DNA from: an uncultured Luminiphilus sp.
GTDB taxonomy: Bacteria > Pseudomonadota > Gammaproteobacteria > Pseudomonadales > Halieaceae
Length of the DNA: 64,000 nt
Assembly (NCBI GenBank): GCA_943789425.1
Contig: CALSUB010000004.1
Span: 62,001-126,000 of the forward strand
Direction: 5' to 3'
The notes beneath the pieces were generated by a model that had not been told where the DNA came from, ran no database searches, and saw only the letters and a program-made list of their open reading frames with translations. Below are positions 25,335 to 34,531 of the stretch, piece by piece (within the stretch, counting starts at the first letter, position 1; the number at the start of each line of letters is the position of its first letter). The translations under genes and the position numbers were made by a program.

Positions 25335-26558
25335 TTACTCGAAGATCTTAGCGACGACGCCAGCACCTACCGTTCGACCACCCTCACGGATCGCAAAACG
25401 AAGCCCTTCTTCCATCGCAATCGGCGCAATCAATGTCGCCACAAAGTTAATGCTGTCACCCGGCATCACCATCTCAATACCTTCAGGCAGCTCAACCGCT
25501 CCCGTCACATCCGTCGTACGGAAGTAAAACTGCGGACGATAGCCCTTAAAGAACGGCGTATGGCGGCCACCCTCGTCCTTCGACAGCACATAAACCTCTG
25601 CCTCAAACTTAGTGTGCGGCTGAACCGATCCCGGAATCGCCAGTACCTGTCCACGCTCAACGTCGTCTCGCTTCGTACCACGCAGCAAAACACCCACGTT
25701 CTCGCCCGCGCGACCTTCGTCTAGCAGCTTGCGGAACATCTCAACGCCCGTGCAGGTCGTCTTCTGGGTCTCTTTGATACCGATGATCTCGATCTCATCA
25801 CCCACCTTCACAATACCGCGCTCAACACGACCCGTTACCACCGTGCCGCGACCCGAGATAGAGAACACGTCCTCAACCGGCATCAAGAAAGGCTGGTCAA
25901 TCGCTCGCTCAGGCTCAGGAATGTAAGAGTCCAGTGTCTCAACCAGCTCTTTAACAGCCGTCGTACCCAGACCGTTGTCGTCCTTGCCTTCCAGCGCCAT
26001 CAGCGCTGAACCACAAATAATCGGGGTGTCATCACCCGGGAACTCGTAGGCATCCAGAAGCTCTCGAAGCTCCATATCTACCAGCTCCTTCATCTCGGTG
26101 TACTCCTCAGAGTCCACACCGCCGCAGTCTTCTGCCAGCAGGTCCGCCTTGTTCAGGAAAACCACAATGTAGGGAACGCCTACCTGACGTGACAGCAAAA
26201 TGTGCTCTCGTGTCTGCGGCATCGGACCATCCGTCGCGCCACATACCAGGATCGCGCCGTCCATCTGCGCCGCTCCCGTAATCATGTTCTTCACATAATC
26301 CGCGTGTCCGGGGCAGTCAACGTGCGCGTAGTGTCGGGCTTCCGACTCATACTCAACGTGCGACGTCGCAATCGTGATACCACGCTCTTTCTCTTCTGGC
26401 GCGTTATCAATACCGTCAAACGCTACCAGCTCGCCGCCCCATACTTCAGAGCAAACACGCGTCAGCGCCGCCGTCAGCGTCGTCTTACCGTGATCTACGT
26501 GTCCAATCGTTCCCACATTCACGTGGGGCTTCGAACGCTCAAATGCCTCTTTTGCCAT
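25335..26558 (-). CDS. tuf: Elongation factor Tu, copy 2 (tufB position)
   Basis: Second EF-Tu gene, 407 residues, with the same GTPase motifs ([23 protein letters not shown]) as copy 1. It follows the thr-tyr-gly-thr tRNA cluster, as E. coli tufB does. By eye it matches copy 1 base for base, except for ten substitutions between 26025 and 26211. One of these changes Glu to Asp in the MKELVDMEL segment. Similarity to copy 1 stops exactly at the start and stop codons, so only the coding sequence is being homogenised. Confidence 0.98.
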   Translation of the reverse strand: MAKEAFERSKPHVNVGTIGHVDHGKTTLTAALTRVCSEVWGGELVAFDGIDNAPEEKERGITIATSHVEYESEARHYAHVDCPGHADYVKNMITGAAQMDGAILVCGATDGPMPQTREHILLSRQVGVPYIVVFLNKADLLAEDCGGVDSEEYTEMKELVDMELRELLDAYEFPGDDTPIICGSALMALEGKDDNGLGTTAVKELVETLDSYIPEPERAIDQPFLMPVEDVFSISGRGTVVTGRVERGIVKVGDEIEIIGIKETQKTTCTGVEMFRKLLDEGRAGENVGVLLRGTKRDDVERGQVLAIPGSVQPHTKFEAEVYVLSKDEGGRHTPFFKGYRPQFYFRTTDVTGAVELPEGIEMVMPGDSINFVATLIAPIAMEEGLRFAIREGGRTVGAGVVAKIFE

Positions 26559-26706
26559 GGCGACACTCTCCTCAATTTCTTTTGCGGCGCAGACTCATCA
26601 GTCGCCGGGTCGTCTTACTCAGTGCGCTGACTGCGCCCACCCTTTTCTCTTCTATGGGCCTTCTGACCCACCTTTCCGATGTCGCGCCTTCGGCGCCATA
26701 CCGCAT

Positions 26707-26782
<76 letters not shown>

Positions 26783-26800
26783 AAAACTGCTGCTCTTTAA

Positions 26801-26874
<74 letters not shown>

Positions 26875-26943
26875 GGCGTCACTTTCACCTCGGGACCCGC
26901 GCCCAACACCGAAGGTTCTCACTCCCCCTTCCGGCGTTATCCT

Positions 26944-27027
26944 TGGTGGAGGGGGGTGGATTCGAACCACCGAAGCTCGCGCGTCAGATTTACAGTCTGA
27001 TCCCTTTGGCCACTCGGGAACCCCTCC
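26944..27027 (-). tRNA. tyrU: tRNA-Tyr (GTA)
   Basis: An 84-nt class II tRNA with a long variable arm. It begins GGAGGGGTTCCCGAGTGG. The anticodon stem CAGAC/ATCTG region surrounds loop CTGTAAA (anticodon GTA). The 3' CCA is encoded. It is the second gene of the four-tRNA cluster; about 260 bases without recognisable content separate it from tRNA-Thr(TGT). Confidence 0.96.
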
Positions 27028-27288
27028 GGAAGGGCGCACATTCTCTAGATCTACACCCTCTGTGTCAACACTGTCGGTTAGGGAATTCTGCCTGTCAGGC
27101 GGATGGCGGATTTCGCAGCAATAACGTCTTGCAGGCGCAACCTCCCAATCAGCGACAGTGTCGGCAGCGCCTAACAGCCACCGCAGTGGCACCGAACCCC
27201 AAAATAAACCTCGAAAACGGCCTGTGGCACGTCGAAAATCGGCTTGCGTGTGAGCCCATGGCGCACAAAAAACTGTTTGAGGGAGAAA

Positions 27289-27364
27289 TGGAGCTGGCGA
27301 GAGGAATCGAACCCCCGACCGGCTGATTACAAATCAGCTGCTCTACCTACTGAGCTACGCCAGC
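27289..27364 (-). tRNA. thrU: tRNA-Thr (TGT)
   Basis: A 76-nt gene beginning GCTGGCGTAGCTCAGTAGG. The anticodon stem GCTGA/TCAGC surrounds loop TTTGTAA (anticodon TGT). The 3' CCA is encoded. It is the first gene of the thr-tyr-gly-thr-tuf cluster, so the cluster promoter should lie just to its right, overlapping the end of coaX. Confidence 0.97.
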
Positions 27365-27415
27365 TAAGCGCCGAGCAAGCGGAGAACTAAAATACTTGCC
27401 CTGTTTGCGGTGCGC

Positions 27416-27444
27416 ATCATCCCCTCAGCGGGCCGACTCGTCAA
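27416..27444 (-). promoter_or_regulatory. Possible promoter of the tRNA-tufB transcript
   Basis: On the minus strand TTGACG (27439-27444) and GATGAT (27416-27421) are 17 bases apart, within and just after the end of coaX. Transcription would begin near 27408, about 44 nt before tRNA-Thr(TGT). The -10 matches the consensus at four of six positions, so this is a moderate candidate. Read-through from birA-coaX is the alternative. Confidence 0.4.
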
Positions 27445-28171
27445 GCTCAGATGACAACCATACCCTCAATCCGTCGAGCACCAAATAGGGCCGGTGTTCC
27501 CCCTCGCTTCCCAACGTCATCAATTCAGGCGCGGAACCGCCCGTGAGCATCAGTCGGTGCTGAGGATATTGCGTGAGCACGGACTGAATCGCACCCTGAG
27601 CCGCCTGCCATACCCCCGCGTTGACGCAGTGTGCCGTATTACTGCCGGGCAATATTGCCGGCGCCGCCAATGCCTTCACGTCGATCAGACGGGTATCGTT
27701 AGTCAGCGATTGCCGCATCAGGTTTACCCCTGGGATGATGTAGCCACCCTCGTGGCTGCCGTCAGACATCACGATGTCGATGGTGATCGCAGTCCCCGCG
27801 TCAACAACACACAGCGGCCCCCTGTGTTCGTGCCAAGCGCCAAGCATCGCAAACCAGCGGTCAGCCCCCATGGATTCTGGAGGCTGGTAGGCATTGGTCA
27901 GCCCGAAACGTGATGCCTCTGAAATACCGTGCCACACCGGGGCATCACTGATTTCGGAGAGCCTCGCGATCACCTCGGCGTCGAAAGTGGGGCCCGCAAC
28001 GCTGGTTAGCGCGGCCTGCGACCAGGCCAACCCCGTCAACGCCTCGCGCAAGGCCTGCGTGTCAGAGGCAGTTCGACCGCCCTGATCCAACAATCCATCA
28101 GCCTGGGCCAGGCGCCACTTTATGGCGGTATTGCCCACATCGAGTAGTAACCAGGGCAGCATCTTACTCAT
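27425..28171 (-). CDS. coaX: Type III pantothenate kinase
   Basis: CoaX phosphorylates pantothenate in the first step of coenzyme A synthesis. It belongs to the ASKHA fold and needs a monovalent cation. It has 248 residues. The N-terminal phosphate loop LLLDVGNTAIKWRL (about residue 8), the middle motif PPESMGADRWFAMLGAW and VDAGTAITIDI are clear; EGGYIIPGVNLMRQSL follows. It overlaps birA at ATGA, a pairing common in gammaproteobacteria. The 3' end overlaps the possible tRNA-cluster promoter. Confidence 0.95.
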   Translation of the reverse strand: MSKMLPWLLLDVGNTAIKWRLAQADGLLDQGGRTASDTQALREALTGLAWSQAALTSVAGPTFDAEVIARLSEISDAPVWHGISEASRFGLTNAYQPPESMGADRWFAMLGAWHEHRGPLCVVDAGTAITIDIVMSDGSHEGGYIIPGVNLMRQSLTNDTRLIDVKALAAPAILPGSNTAHCVNAGVWQAAQGAIQSVLTQYPQHRLMLTGGSAPELMTLGSEGEHRPYLVLDGLRVWLSSELDESAR

Positions 28172-28974
28172 GAGGCTGGGCCGATTTCGAGCAGGCTCGC
28201 CTCACCACCCGCAATCGCCAATTGACCCGCCGCAGATTCGACCAGTAAGGCACCGCTTTCGTCGACGCCACAAGCAATGCCAGCAATAGGAGGGGTTCCG
28301 TCTATCACGACCGATCTGCCCGATAAGTAGTCACGGCGACACCAAACGGCATGCCAATGCGCAAAGCCGGATTCGGCAAATTGCGCCAAACCATCGGCAA
28401 CACCGGCCACGACGGCGCCCGCCAACGCATGACGATCCACCTCTGCGCCAACGGCTGACCCTAAATCGGTCCAAGGGCGTTCGATACTCGCACCCGCTTC
28501 CTCCGGCATGTTGACGTTCAAACCAAGGCCGATCACAACGGACTGTCCACCTGCGTCGTCGCCCAACACTTCGACAAGTATGCCGCCCAATTTTTGCCCG
28601 TTGTAATAAAGGTCATTGGGCCATTTTAATTGCAAGTCGACACCCAGGTGCGTCTTGATTTGCTCCGCTACCATCGCGCCAACAGCCAAACTGAGCCCCG
28701 TGAGCATTTCTAGCGAACCATTAAAGCGCCAACCCATTGAGCAATAAAGATTGGCGCCCGCCGGGCTGCACCAGCGCCGGCCGCGTCGACCACGCCCTTG
28801 TGTTTGCTGATCAGCGATCACCACAGCCCCGTGCAAGGCGGCCTGCCCCTGCTTTTCGCGAAGCACATCGTTTGTAGAGCCCACCTTGTCATAGACGGCG
28901 ACCTGCAAGACCTCCCTGACCGCTGTCGGAAGCGCCTTGATCACTCGTTCAGCGCAGAGTAAGTTGTTATCCAT
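28168..28974 (-). CDS. birA: Biotin--protein ligase, without the repressor domain
   Basis: BirA activates biotin with ATP and attaches it to the biotin carrier protein of acetyl-CoA carboxylase. The catalytic motif GRGRRGRRWCSP, the KWPNDLY segment and GLGLNVNMP are present, followed by the small C-terminal domain. The chosen start (MDNNLLCAERVIK) gives 268 residues. E. coli BirA has 321 because of an N-terminal winged helix that represses bio genes; no such helix is seen here. An upstream extension of up to 24 residues is possible but not DNA-binding-like. It overlaps coaX. Confidence 0.92.
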   Translation of the reverse strand: MDNNLLCAERVIKALPTAVREVLQVAVYDKVGSTNDVLREKQGQAALHGAVVIADQQTQGRGRRGRRWCSPAGANLYCSMGWRFNGSLEMLTGLSLAVGAMVAEQIKTHLGVDLQLKWPNDLYYNGQKLGGILVEVLGDDAGGQSVVIGLGLNVNMPEEAGASIERPWTDLGSAVGAEVDRHALAGAVVAGVADGLAQFAESGFAHWHAVWCRRDYLSGRSVVIDGTPPIAGIACGVDESGALLVESAAGQLAIAGGEASLLEIGPAS

Positions 28975-29093
28975 ACATGGCATCATACCGCTTGTCGCCA
29001 AAAGCCATATGCTCCATTGATAACCCGGTGACATCACGCCAAACAAGAGTGCCCACTCACAACGAGTGGTATTGTTAAAAGAGTGACACTGCT

Positions 29094-29447
29094 ATGGCAC
29101 TGGTCATACCGCCCCTGAAAACGACCCTACGACAGCTCACTATGTTGCTGACGCTGTCGATGGGCATCTTGCTCATTGCGGGTCTATGGCAATCCAATCT
29201 GTCAGCCACCCAATTAATTGATGCGGGCCGGGGCACACTCTTTCTCCTGCTCGCGTTAGGGCTGATGGGTACTCGACGCCTGAGCCTCATCATCACTGGA
29301 TTACTGTGTTGCACTGCACTACCGCCGCTGGTATCCGGCGATTTGCCCGGGCAAACAAACGATTGGCTCGCGTTGCTGACCCTGTTGCTGTGTGTGGGAT
29401 TATCGCTGGCACCCACCGCACAGCGCGTTGATGGGCAGCCGCGCTAA
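29094..29447 (+). CDS. Small hypothetical membrane protein
   Basis: A 117-residue protein with about four hydrophobic segments (roughly residues 14-31, 47-58, 64-77 and 91-105) and a basic tail. I do not recognise the family. It lies two bases before the ogt start on the same strand, so the two are probably co-transcribed. No catalytic residues or signal cleavage site stand out. Confidence 0.65.
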   Translation: MALVIPPLKTTLRQLTMLLTLSMGILLIAGLWQSNLSATQLIDAGRGTLFLLLALGLMGTRRLSLIITGLLCCTALPPLVSGDLPGQTNDWLALLTLLLCVGLSLAPTAQRVDGQPR

Positions 29448-29449
29448 CC

Positions 29450-29920
29450 ATGCTTTTTCAACAGTCATTGATGACGCCTCTTGGCGCGCTGCAACTAGAG
29501 GCGACGGAATCCGGCTTAAGCGCTATTCGCTTCCCCAGTCGCGCCACAAAGCCAGTGGAGACGCCACAGACAACGCCGGTGCTAGACCACGCCATCGAAG
29601 AGCTCACCGCTTACTTTAAATCAGAGCTCACTCGTTTTTCGGTGCCGCTGGATTGGGCAGGCACGCCCTTTCAAGAATCAGTATGGGTCGCGCTGACCCG
29701 TATTCCGTTTGGCGTGACCGTGAGTTACAACGAGATCGCACACGCCATTGGTCGACCCCGCTCGGCAAGGCCAGTTGGTGGCGCAGTGGGACGCAACCCC
29801 CTCCCCATTATTGTGCCCTGCCATCGGGTGATGGGCAGCAATGGTGCATTGACGGGGTTTACCGGCGGGTTGGAGTTTAAAGTGTCACTACTGACTCACG
29901 AAGGACATAACCTGTCCTGA
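29450..29920 (+). CDS. ogt: Methylated-DNA--protein-cysteine methyltransferase
   Basis: A suicide repair protein that transfers O6-alkyl groups from guanine to its own cysteine. It has 156 residues, Ogt size, without the Ada N-terminal domain. The active site PCHRVMG is intact (Cys about residue 124). The helix-turn-helix region around VSYNEIAHAIGRPRSARPVG and GGAVGRNPLPIIVP precede it. It follows a small membrane-protein gene and is convergent with the DUF465 gene. Confidence 0.95.
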   Translation: MLFQQSLMTPLGALQLEATESGLSAIRFPSRATKPVETPQTTPVLDHAIEELTAYFKSELTRFSVPLDWAGTPFQESVWVALTRIPFGVTVSYNEIAHAIGRPRSARPVGGAVGRNPLPIIVPCHRVMGSNGALTGFTGGLEFKVSLLTHEGHNLS

Positions 29921-29924
29921 TGCA

Positions 29925-30158
29925 TTAGGCATTCAGATCGGGAATCATCTCTCCTTTTAATCGCTCGATGACTTCTTTTAGCCGAAGCTTTTCCTTCTTC
30001 AAGCGCTGCACCAGCAGCTGGTTTTGCCACGGGCGCGCCTGCAACTCGATGATTTTTTGATCCAGAGACCGATGCTGACCCTCGATGAGCGCGAGTCGCT
30101 CAGCGGGCGAGAGCTCCTCATTTGCGGCGGCTTGATCTTGTTCAATGTGATCGGTCAT
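29925..30158 (-). CDS. DUF465/YdcH-family small coiled-coil protein
   Basis: A 77-residue, highly charged helical protein. The central stretch ALIEGQHRSLDQKIIELQAR and RLKKEKLRLKEVIERL match the pattern of the YdcH/DUF465 family (short coiled coil with a conserved basic end). The molecular role of the family is not established. It ends five bases from the convergent ogt stop. Confidence 0.75.
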   Translation of the reverse strand: MTDHIEQDQAAANEELSPAERLALIEGQHRSLDQKIIELQARPWQNQLLVQRLKKEKLRLKEVIERLKGEMIPDLNA

Positions 30159-30280
30159 GCATCGCTCTGCATTGCGCTCAAAACCACTCTCTCCAGCTTA
30201 GCCGGTGGCCTAAAAGCCTCACCGCCACTACATCCCAGAGTTTGACTAAGCCAAGATGCTTCACTGGGAAACGGACGCCA

Positions 30281-31174
30281 TCAGACATCCTGCTCGCGCA
30301 CCAGCGGTGCATAGCCCACGCTGGGATCAGCGGCTGCAATAAACTTAGGCGCTTTCAAGCTATCCCACTGGTTATAGCGAATACCGGCACCCTCCAAAGT
30401 CGTCACGCGACCTCCTGCTGCTCGCACTAATGCATCGCCGGCAGCAAGATCCCACTCGTAGCAGGGTGACGTTCTTGGATAGACGTCAGCATCCCCTCCC
30501 ACCAAGTCGGAAAATTTCAGTGCACTGCCGGCGTTCAGTCGCTGCGCACCGCTTGCCAGCGGCGACAAACGATTCATCATCACTTGAACGCGTTCTTCTC
30601 GATGCCGAGCACTCGATGACATAACCAAGGGCACTGTGGTGTCCAGCGGGCGTGTTGTCAGCGCGGCGCCTTCATCCTGATCAAAGAGTCCATATCGCCG
30701 TGCACCCCACCCCGGCACACCAAGGTCCGTGTATCCCCGATTGGGGGCGGCGATGAGTCCCAGCATTGCCTGAGCCTCAACAATGAGCGCAATGTTAATC
30801 GTAAACTCACCGGTACCCTCTATGAATTCACGGGTGCCATCCAAGGGGTCAATCATCCAACAAACTGGCCAATCGCGGCGGCCAATTAATTGTTCGAGGG
30901 TGGACTCCTCAGACAGGGTGGGGATATTGGGGGTCAGAGCTTGCAGTGACTGACAAATCAGCCGGTGAGAGGCATGATCCGCCTCGGTCACAGGACTCGC
31001 GTCAGACTTTTGACTCACGGCCACCTCGCTGGCGACCGCGTACAGTTCCAAAATACAGCGCGCGGCGTCCGCCGCTATGGCTCTCAAGGCAGCGCGGAGT
31101 TGACCAAAAGTCAGATTTGTTTGCTGCAGCACCCCATCGAGCTCAGGGTTACCGCTATAGTGTGACTCATTCAT
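30281..31174 (-). CDS. cysQ: 3'(2'),5'-bisphosphate nucleotidase (CysQ-like inositol phosphatase family)
   Basis: Likely hydrolyses 3'-phosphoadenosine 5'-phosphate formed during sulfate assimilation. The metal-binding motif DPLDGTREFIEGTGEFTINI (about residue 107) and the second family signature WDLAAGDALVRAAGG near the C-terminus are intact. The start at MNESHYSGNPELDGV gives 297 residues, somewhat longer than E. coli CysQ (246). The reading frame is open 48 codons further upstream, but that part is antisense to yrfG. It is divergent from yrfG with only 19 bases between the two starts. Confidence 0.85.
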   Translation of the reverse strand: MNESHYSGNPELDGVLQQTNLTFGQLRAALRAIAADAARCILELYAVASEVAVSQKSDASPVTEADHASHRLICQSLQALTPNIPTLSEESTLEQLIGRRDWPVCWMIDPLDGTREFIEGTGEFTINIALIVEAQAMLGLIAAPNRGYTDLGVPGWGARRYGLFDQDEGAALTTRPLDTTVPLVMSSSARHREERVQVMMNRLSPLASGAQRLNAGSALKFSDLVGGDADVYPRTSPCYEWDLAAGDALVRAAGGRVTTLEGAGIRYNQWDSLKAPKFIAAADPSVGYAPLVREQDV

Positions 31175-31193
31175 TCCTACAGGGTAGCACTCG

Positions 31194-31898
31194 ATGGCGC
31201 TAACTGTTGCAACCAATCTGGCGGTCGAAACCGTTGACTGGTCACAGCTCGACACTATTTTGCTCGACATGGATGGCACGCTGCTAGATCTTGAATTCGA
31301 CAACCATTTTTGGGGCACGGTGATCCCCGAGCGGTGGGGGCAGGAGCGCGGTCTCGATGTCGCTGCTAGTCAAGCGACTTTGGCACCGCTGTTCAAGGAA
31401 GTCCGAGGTACGTTGGATTGGTACTGCCTTGATTATTGGAGCCAGAAATTATCACTCGATATCCCCACCATCAAAACGGGCTATAGCGAGGGAATTCGTT
31501 GGCGACCCCAAGCCGAGACGTTTTTGAGACATCTGAATACGAGCCACCTTGATGTGGTGCTGATCACCAATGCCCACCCAGTCACGCTCGCCATGAAAGC
31601 GGAGCGACTACCCCTGGCCCAATGGTTTAACCACATGGTGAGCTCGCACGACTATGGCGCGCCCAAAGAGACCACTCGTTTTTGGGACACCCTGATGGCT
31701 GAACGACCTTTCGACCCAGAGCGGACCCTTTTCGTCGACGACTCCGAATATGTACTCGATGCCGCGCTAGCCTATGGCGTAAGCCACCTCATCACGCTTC
31801 GGCAGCCTGACTCCACCCTAGCACCAAGAGAACAAACCCGCTTTCCCGCGATTCATCACTTTGAGGAAATACTGCAAGGCCTGCCTGACATTGACTGA
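31194..31898 (+). CDS. yrfG: GMP/IMP nucleotidase, HAD family
   Basis: A HAD-superfamily phosphatase similar to E. coli YrfG, which removes phosphate from purine nucleoside monophosphates. It has 234 residues. HAD motif I is DMDGTLLDLEFDNHFW (about residue 24), motif II is LITNAHP, and motif IV is LFVDDSEYVLDAA. The segment TLDWYCLDYWSQKL is also shared with YrfG. It is followed by hslR with an eight-base overlap, the same pair as in E. coli. Confidence 0.9.
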   Translation: MALTVATNLAVETVDWSQLDTILLDMDGTLLDLEFDNHFWGTVIPERWGQERGLDVAASQATLAPLFKEVRGTLDWYCLDYWSQKLSLDIPTIKTGYSEGIRWRPQAETFLRHLNTSHLDVVLITNAHPVTLAMKAERLPLAQWFNHMVSSHDYGAPKETTRFWDTLMAERPFDPERTLFVDDSEYVLDAALAYGVSHLITLRQPDSTLAPREQTRFPAIHHFEEILQGLPDID

Positions 31899-32298
31899 AC
31901 ACGACAACAAAGCCGTCAAAACCCGTATCGACAAGTGGCTGTGGGCCGCGCGATTTTTCAAAACGCGCACGCTCGCTAAGGCGGCCATTGAGGGCGGCAA
32001 AGTGCACGCGTCTGGGCAGCGCATCAAAGTCTCTAAAGAGATCGTCACCGGCGACATATTGCGTATTCGCCTAGGCTGGGATGAACGCGAGATCGTGGTC
32101 AAAGCGATCAGTGATGTGCGGCGATCTGCACCCATCGCGCAAGCACTCTACGAGGAGACCGCAGGCAGTCTCGAACGACGCTCACGAGCAGCAGAGGCAC
32201 GCAAAGCCGCCGGCGCACTAGCGAGGCCCTCACAGAAACCCGGCAAGCATGAGCGCAAAGCGTTGGAGCGGCTTCGCAAGCAGTTCGATGCGCCTTGA
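31891..32298 (+). CDS. hslR: Ribosome-associated heat shock protein 15 (Hsp15)
   Basis: Hsp15 binds free 50S subunits carrying nascent chains after heat shock and helps to recycle them. The S4 RNA-binding domain starts at TRIDKWLWAARFFKTRTLA and includes GGKVHASGQRIKVS. The tail is rich in Arg and Lys. I place the start at TTG 31891, overlapping the yrfG stop, which gives about 135 residues (E. coli 133). A TTG ten codons upstream is less likely. Translation is probably coupled to yrfG. Confidence 0.88.
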   Translation: MTEHDNKAVKTRIDKWLWAARFFKTRTLAKAAIEGGKVHASGQRIKVSKEIVTGDILRIRLGWDEREIVVKAISDVRRSAPIAQALYEETAGSLERRSRAAEARKAAGALARPSQKPGKHERKALERLRKQFDAP

Positions 32299-32342
32299 TT
32301 TAGAGCGGCGCCGACGCGCGCACTTGAGGTATCATCTTTCAC

Positions 32343-34253
32343 ATGATTGAAGATCTCCCAACAACGCGACCCGCTTCGCCTTTGATGGATCAGCTGTCGA
32401 GCGACCTGACCTTGCTGGGGCAACTCGAGAGCCACGATCTTATCCGCTTGGCAGACGAGCTACGGCATGATCTGCTCTACGCGGTAGCGGGCACAGGAGG
32501 GCACTTTGGTGCAGGCCTCGGAGTGGTTGAACTCACTGTCGCTTTGCACCATGTCTTTAACACGCCCCACGACCGCATCGTATGGGATGTCGGTCATCAG
32601 ACGTACCCTCATAAAATGCTCACGGGCCGTCGCGACCGGATGTCCACTATGCGACAGCTTGAAGGGCTATCCGGCTTTCCCAAGCGCAGTGAAAGTCCTT
32701 TTGATACGTTTGGCGTAGGCCACTCTTCTACCAGTATTTCGGCAGCCATGGGCATGGCGCTCGCGGCGCAAAAGCAGGGTATTGATCGAAAAGTGATTGC
32801 TGTCATTGGTGATGGCGCCATCACCGGTGGCATGGCGTTTGAAGCCTTAGCACACGCCGGGCACGAACGACCGAACATGCTGGTGATACTGAACGATAAC
32901 CAGATGTCGATCGGACATAACACGGGCGGTCTTGCCACCTACTTTGCCAAGATTTGGGCGAGCAAAACTTACATCGCATTGCGCGAAGGATCAAAGAAAC
33001 TGCTGGAACACGTGCGCGGCGCATGGGATTTAGCCAAAAAAACTGAAGAACACATGAAAGGCATGGTGGCACCCGGCACGATGTTCGAAGAATTGGGCTG
33101 GCATTACATTGGACCGCTGGACGGCCACGATCTCCCCCAGCTGGTGAGCACACTAAAGATTATGTCAGAGCTCAAAGGCCCCCAGTTTTTGCATATTCGG
33201 ACGATCAAAGGCAAGGGATTCGCGCCAGCAGAGCGAGATCCGATTGGCTATCACGCCATCAACAAATTGGAACCTGCTAAACCGGTGAGTGATGCCGTGG
33301 TGTCAGCAAAGCCGAAAGCGCCGAAGTACCAAGATGTTTTTGGGCAATGGTTGTGTGACCTCGCGACACAAGATGATCGCGTCGTCGGCATCACGCCAGC
33401 AATGTGCGAGGGATCCGGCATGGTGCAATATGCCTCGCAGTTTCCTGACCGGTTTTATGATGTCGCCATCGCCGAGCAACACGCCGTTACGCTGGCGGCA
33501 GGTATGGCTTGCGACGGCCTCAAACCGGTGCTCGCCATCTACTCCACTTTTTTACAACGAGGCTATGACCAACTGATTCATGACATTGCGCTGCAAGATC
33601 TTGATGTCACGTTGGCGATTGATCGGGCCGGTCTCGTGGGCCAAGACGGGCCCACCCACCATGGCACCTTCGACCTCTCTTATTTACGCTGCATTCCGAA
33701 TATGGTGATTGGTGCACCCAGTGACGAGAACCAATGTCGACACATGTTGCAGAGCGCTTGGCTACACGAAGGGCCCGCTGCAATTCGTTATCCTCGCGGC
33801 GAGGGACGGGGCGCTCCGATTGATTCGAGCCTCTCGCTCCACTGACCATCGGCAAAGGCGAGGTAGTCCGAGAGGGCCGAGAGATCGCCATTCTGAACTT
33901 TGGGGTCTTACTGGATCAGGCGTTAATCGCCGCCGAGAACGTTAAATGCCTCGGTGATTGATATGCGCTGGGTGAAGCCCCTCGATGAAGCCTTAATTCT
34001 GTCAGTGGCGGAGCGTCATCATTGTCTCATCACACTCGAGGAAAACGCCATTGCGGGTGGCGCTGGCAGCAGCATTGCTGAGTTCATTGCTCAATCGGGC
34101 GCTACCTGTGCCGTGCGTCACATCGGGATACCCGACACCTTTATCGCACATGCCGGACAGGGAGAATGTCGCCAACTCGCCGGGCTTACCGCTGAGGCCA
34201 TTGTGGCGGCTGCACAGACCAGCGTGCCCATGGCCAGCCAACAGACTCTCTAA
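32343..34253 (+). CDS. dxs: 1-deoxy-D-xylulose-5-phosphate synthase (frameshifted as sequenced)
   Basis: DXS condenses pyruvate with glyceraldehyde 3-phosphate, the first step of the MEP isoprenoid pathway. The thiamine-diphosphate motif [18 protein letters not shown] and the transketolase-type region [19 protein letters not shown] are clear. The frame breaks twice. One base appears to be missing at the CC at 33839-33840 (repair gives SLPLTIGKG). One A is extra at 33944-33946 (repair gives [19 protein letters not shown]). Repair yields about 636 residues (E. coli 620). Both lesions are in homopolymers, so sequence error is likely. xseB and ispA follow. Confidence 0.93.
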
Positions 34254-34278
34254 CCATTGATCACGGCGGACAAAAAAC

Positions 34279-34524
34279 GTGCCTAAGTCGACCCAAGATA
34301 AACCTGCAGTGAGTATCTCAGCCCAAATGACCACGCTCAGTGAACTCGTCGAAAAGCTCGAAGATCCAGAGATTGAGCTCGAGACCGCACTCGTGCTTTA
34401 TGAGCAGGGCATTGCCCTCAGCGGTTCGATTCAGAAGACACTGGAAGCGGCTGAGCAACATGTGACACAAGTGTCGGCCAACGGCTCGCTGATGGAAGAA
34501 GAAGGCCCCCCCGGGGAGGCGTAA
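34279..34524 (+). CDS. xseB: Exodeoxyribonuclease VII small subunit
   Basis: XseB binds the XseA catalytic subunit in the ssDNA-specific exonuclease VII. It has 81 residues, the usual size, with the helical motif LVEKLEDPEIELETALVLYE and the following GIALS. It starts with GTG. It lies between dxs and ispA; E. coli has the same three genes in the order xseB-ispA-dxs, so dxs has moved to the front here. The stop is seven bases before ispA. Confidence 0.92.
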   Translation: MPKSTQDKPAVSISAQMTTLSELVEKLEDPEIELETALVLYEQGIALSGSIQKTLEAAEQHVTQVSANGSLMEEEGPPGEA

Positions 34525-34531
34525 CGCGACC

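Noticed and set aside
33607..33891. Antisense open frame across the dxs frameshift
   Set aside because: It lies opposite conserved DXS sequence and has no recognisable product.
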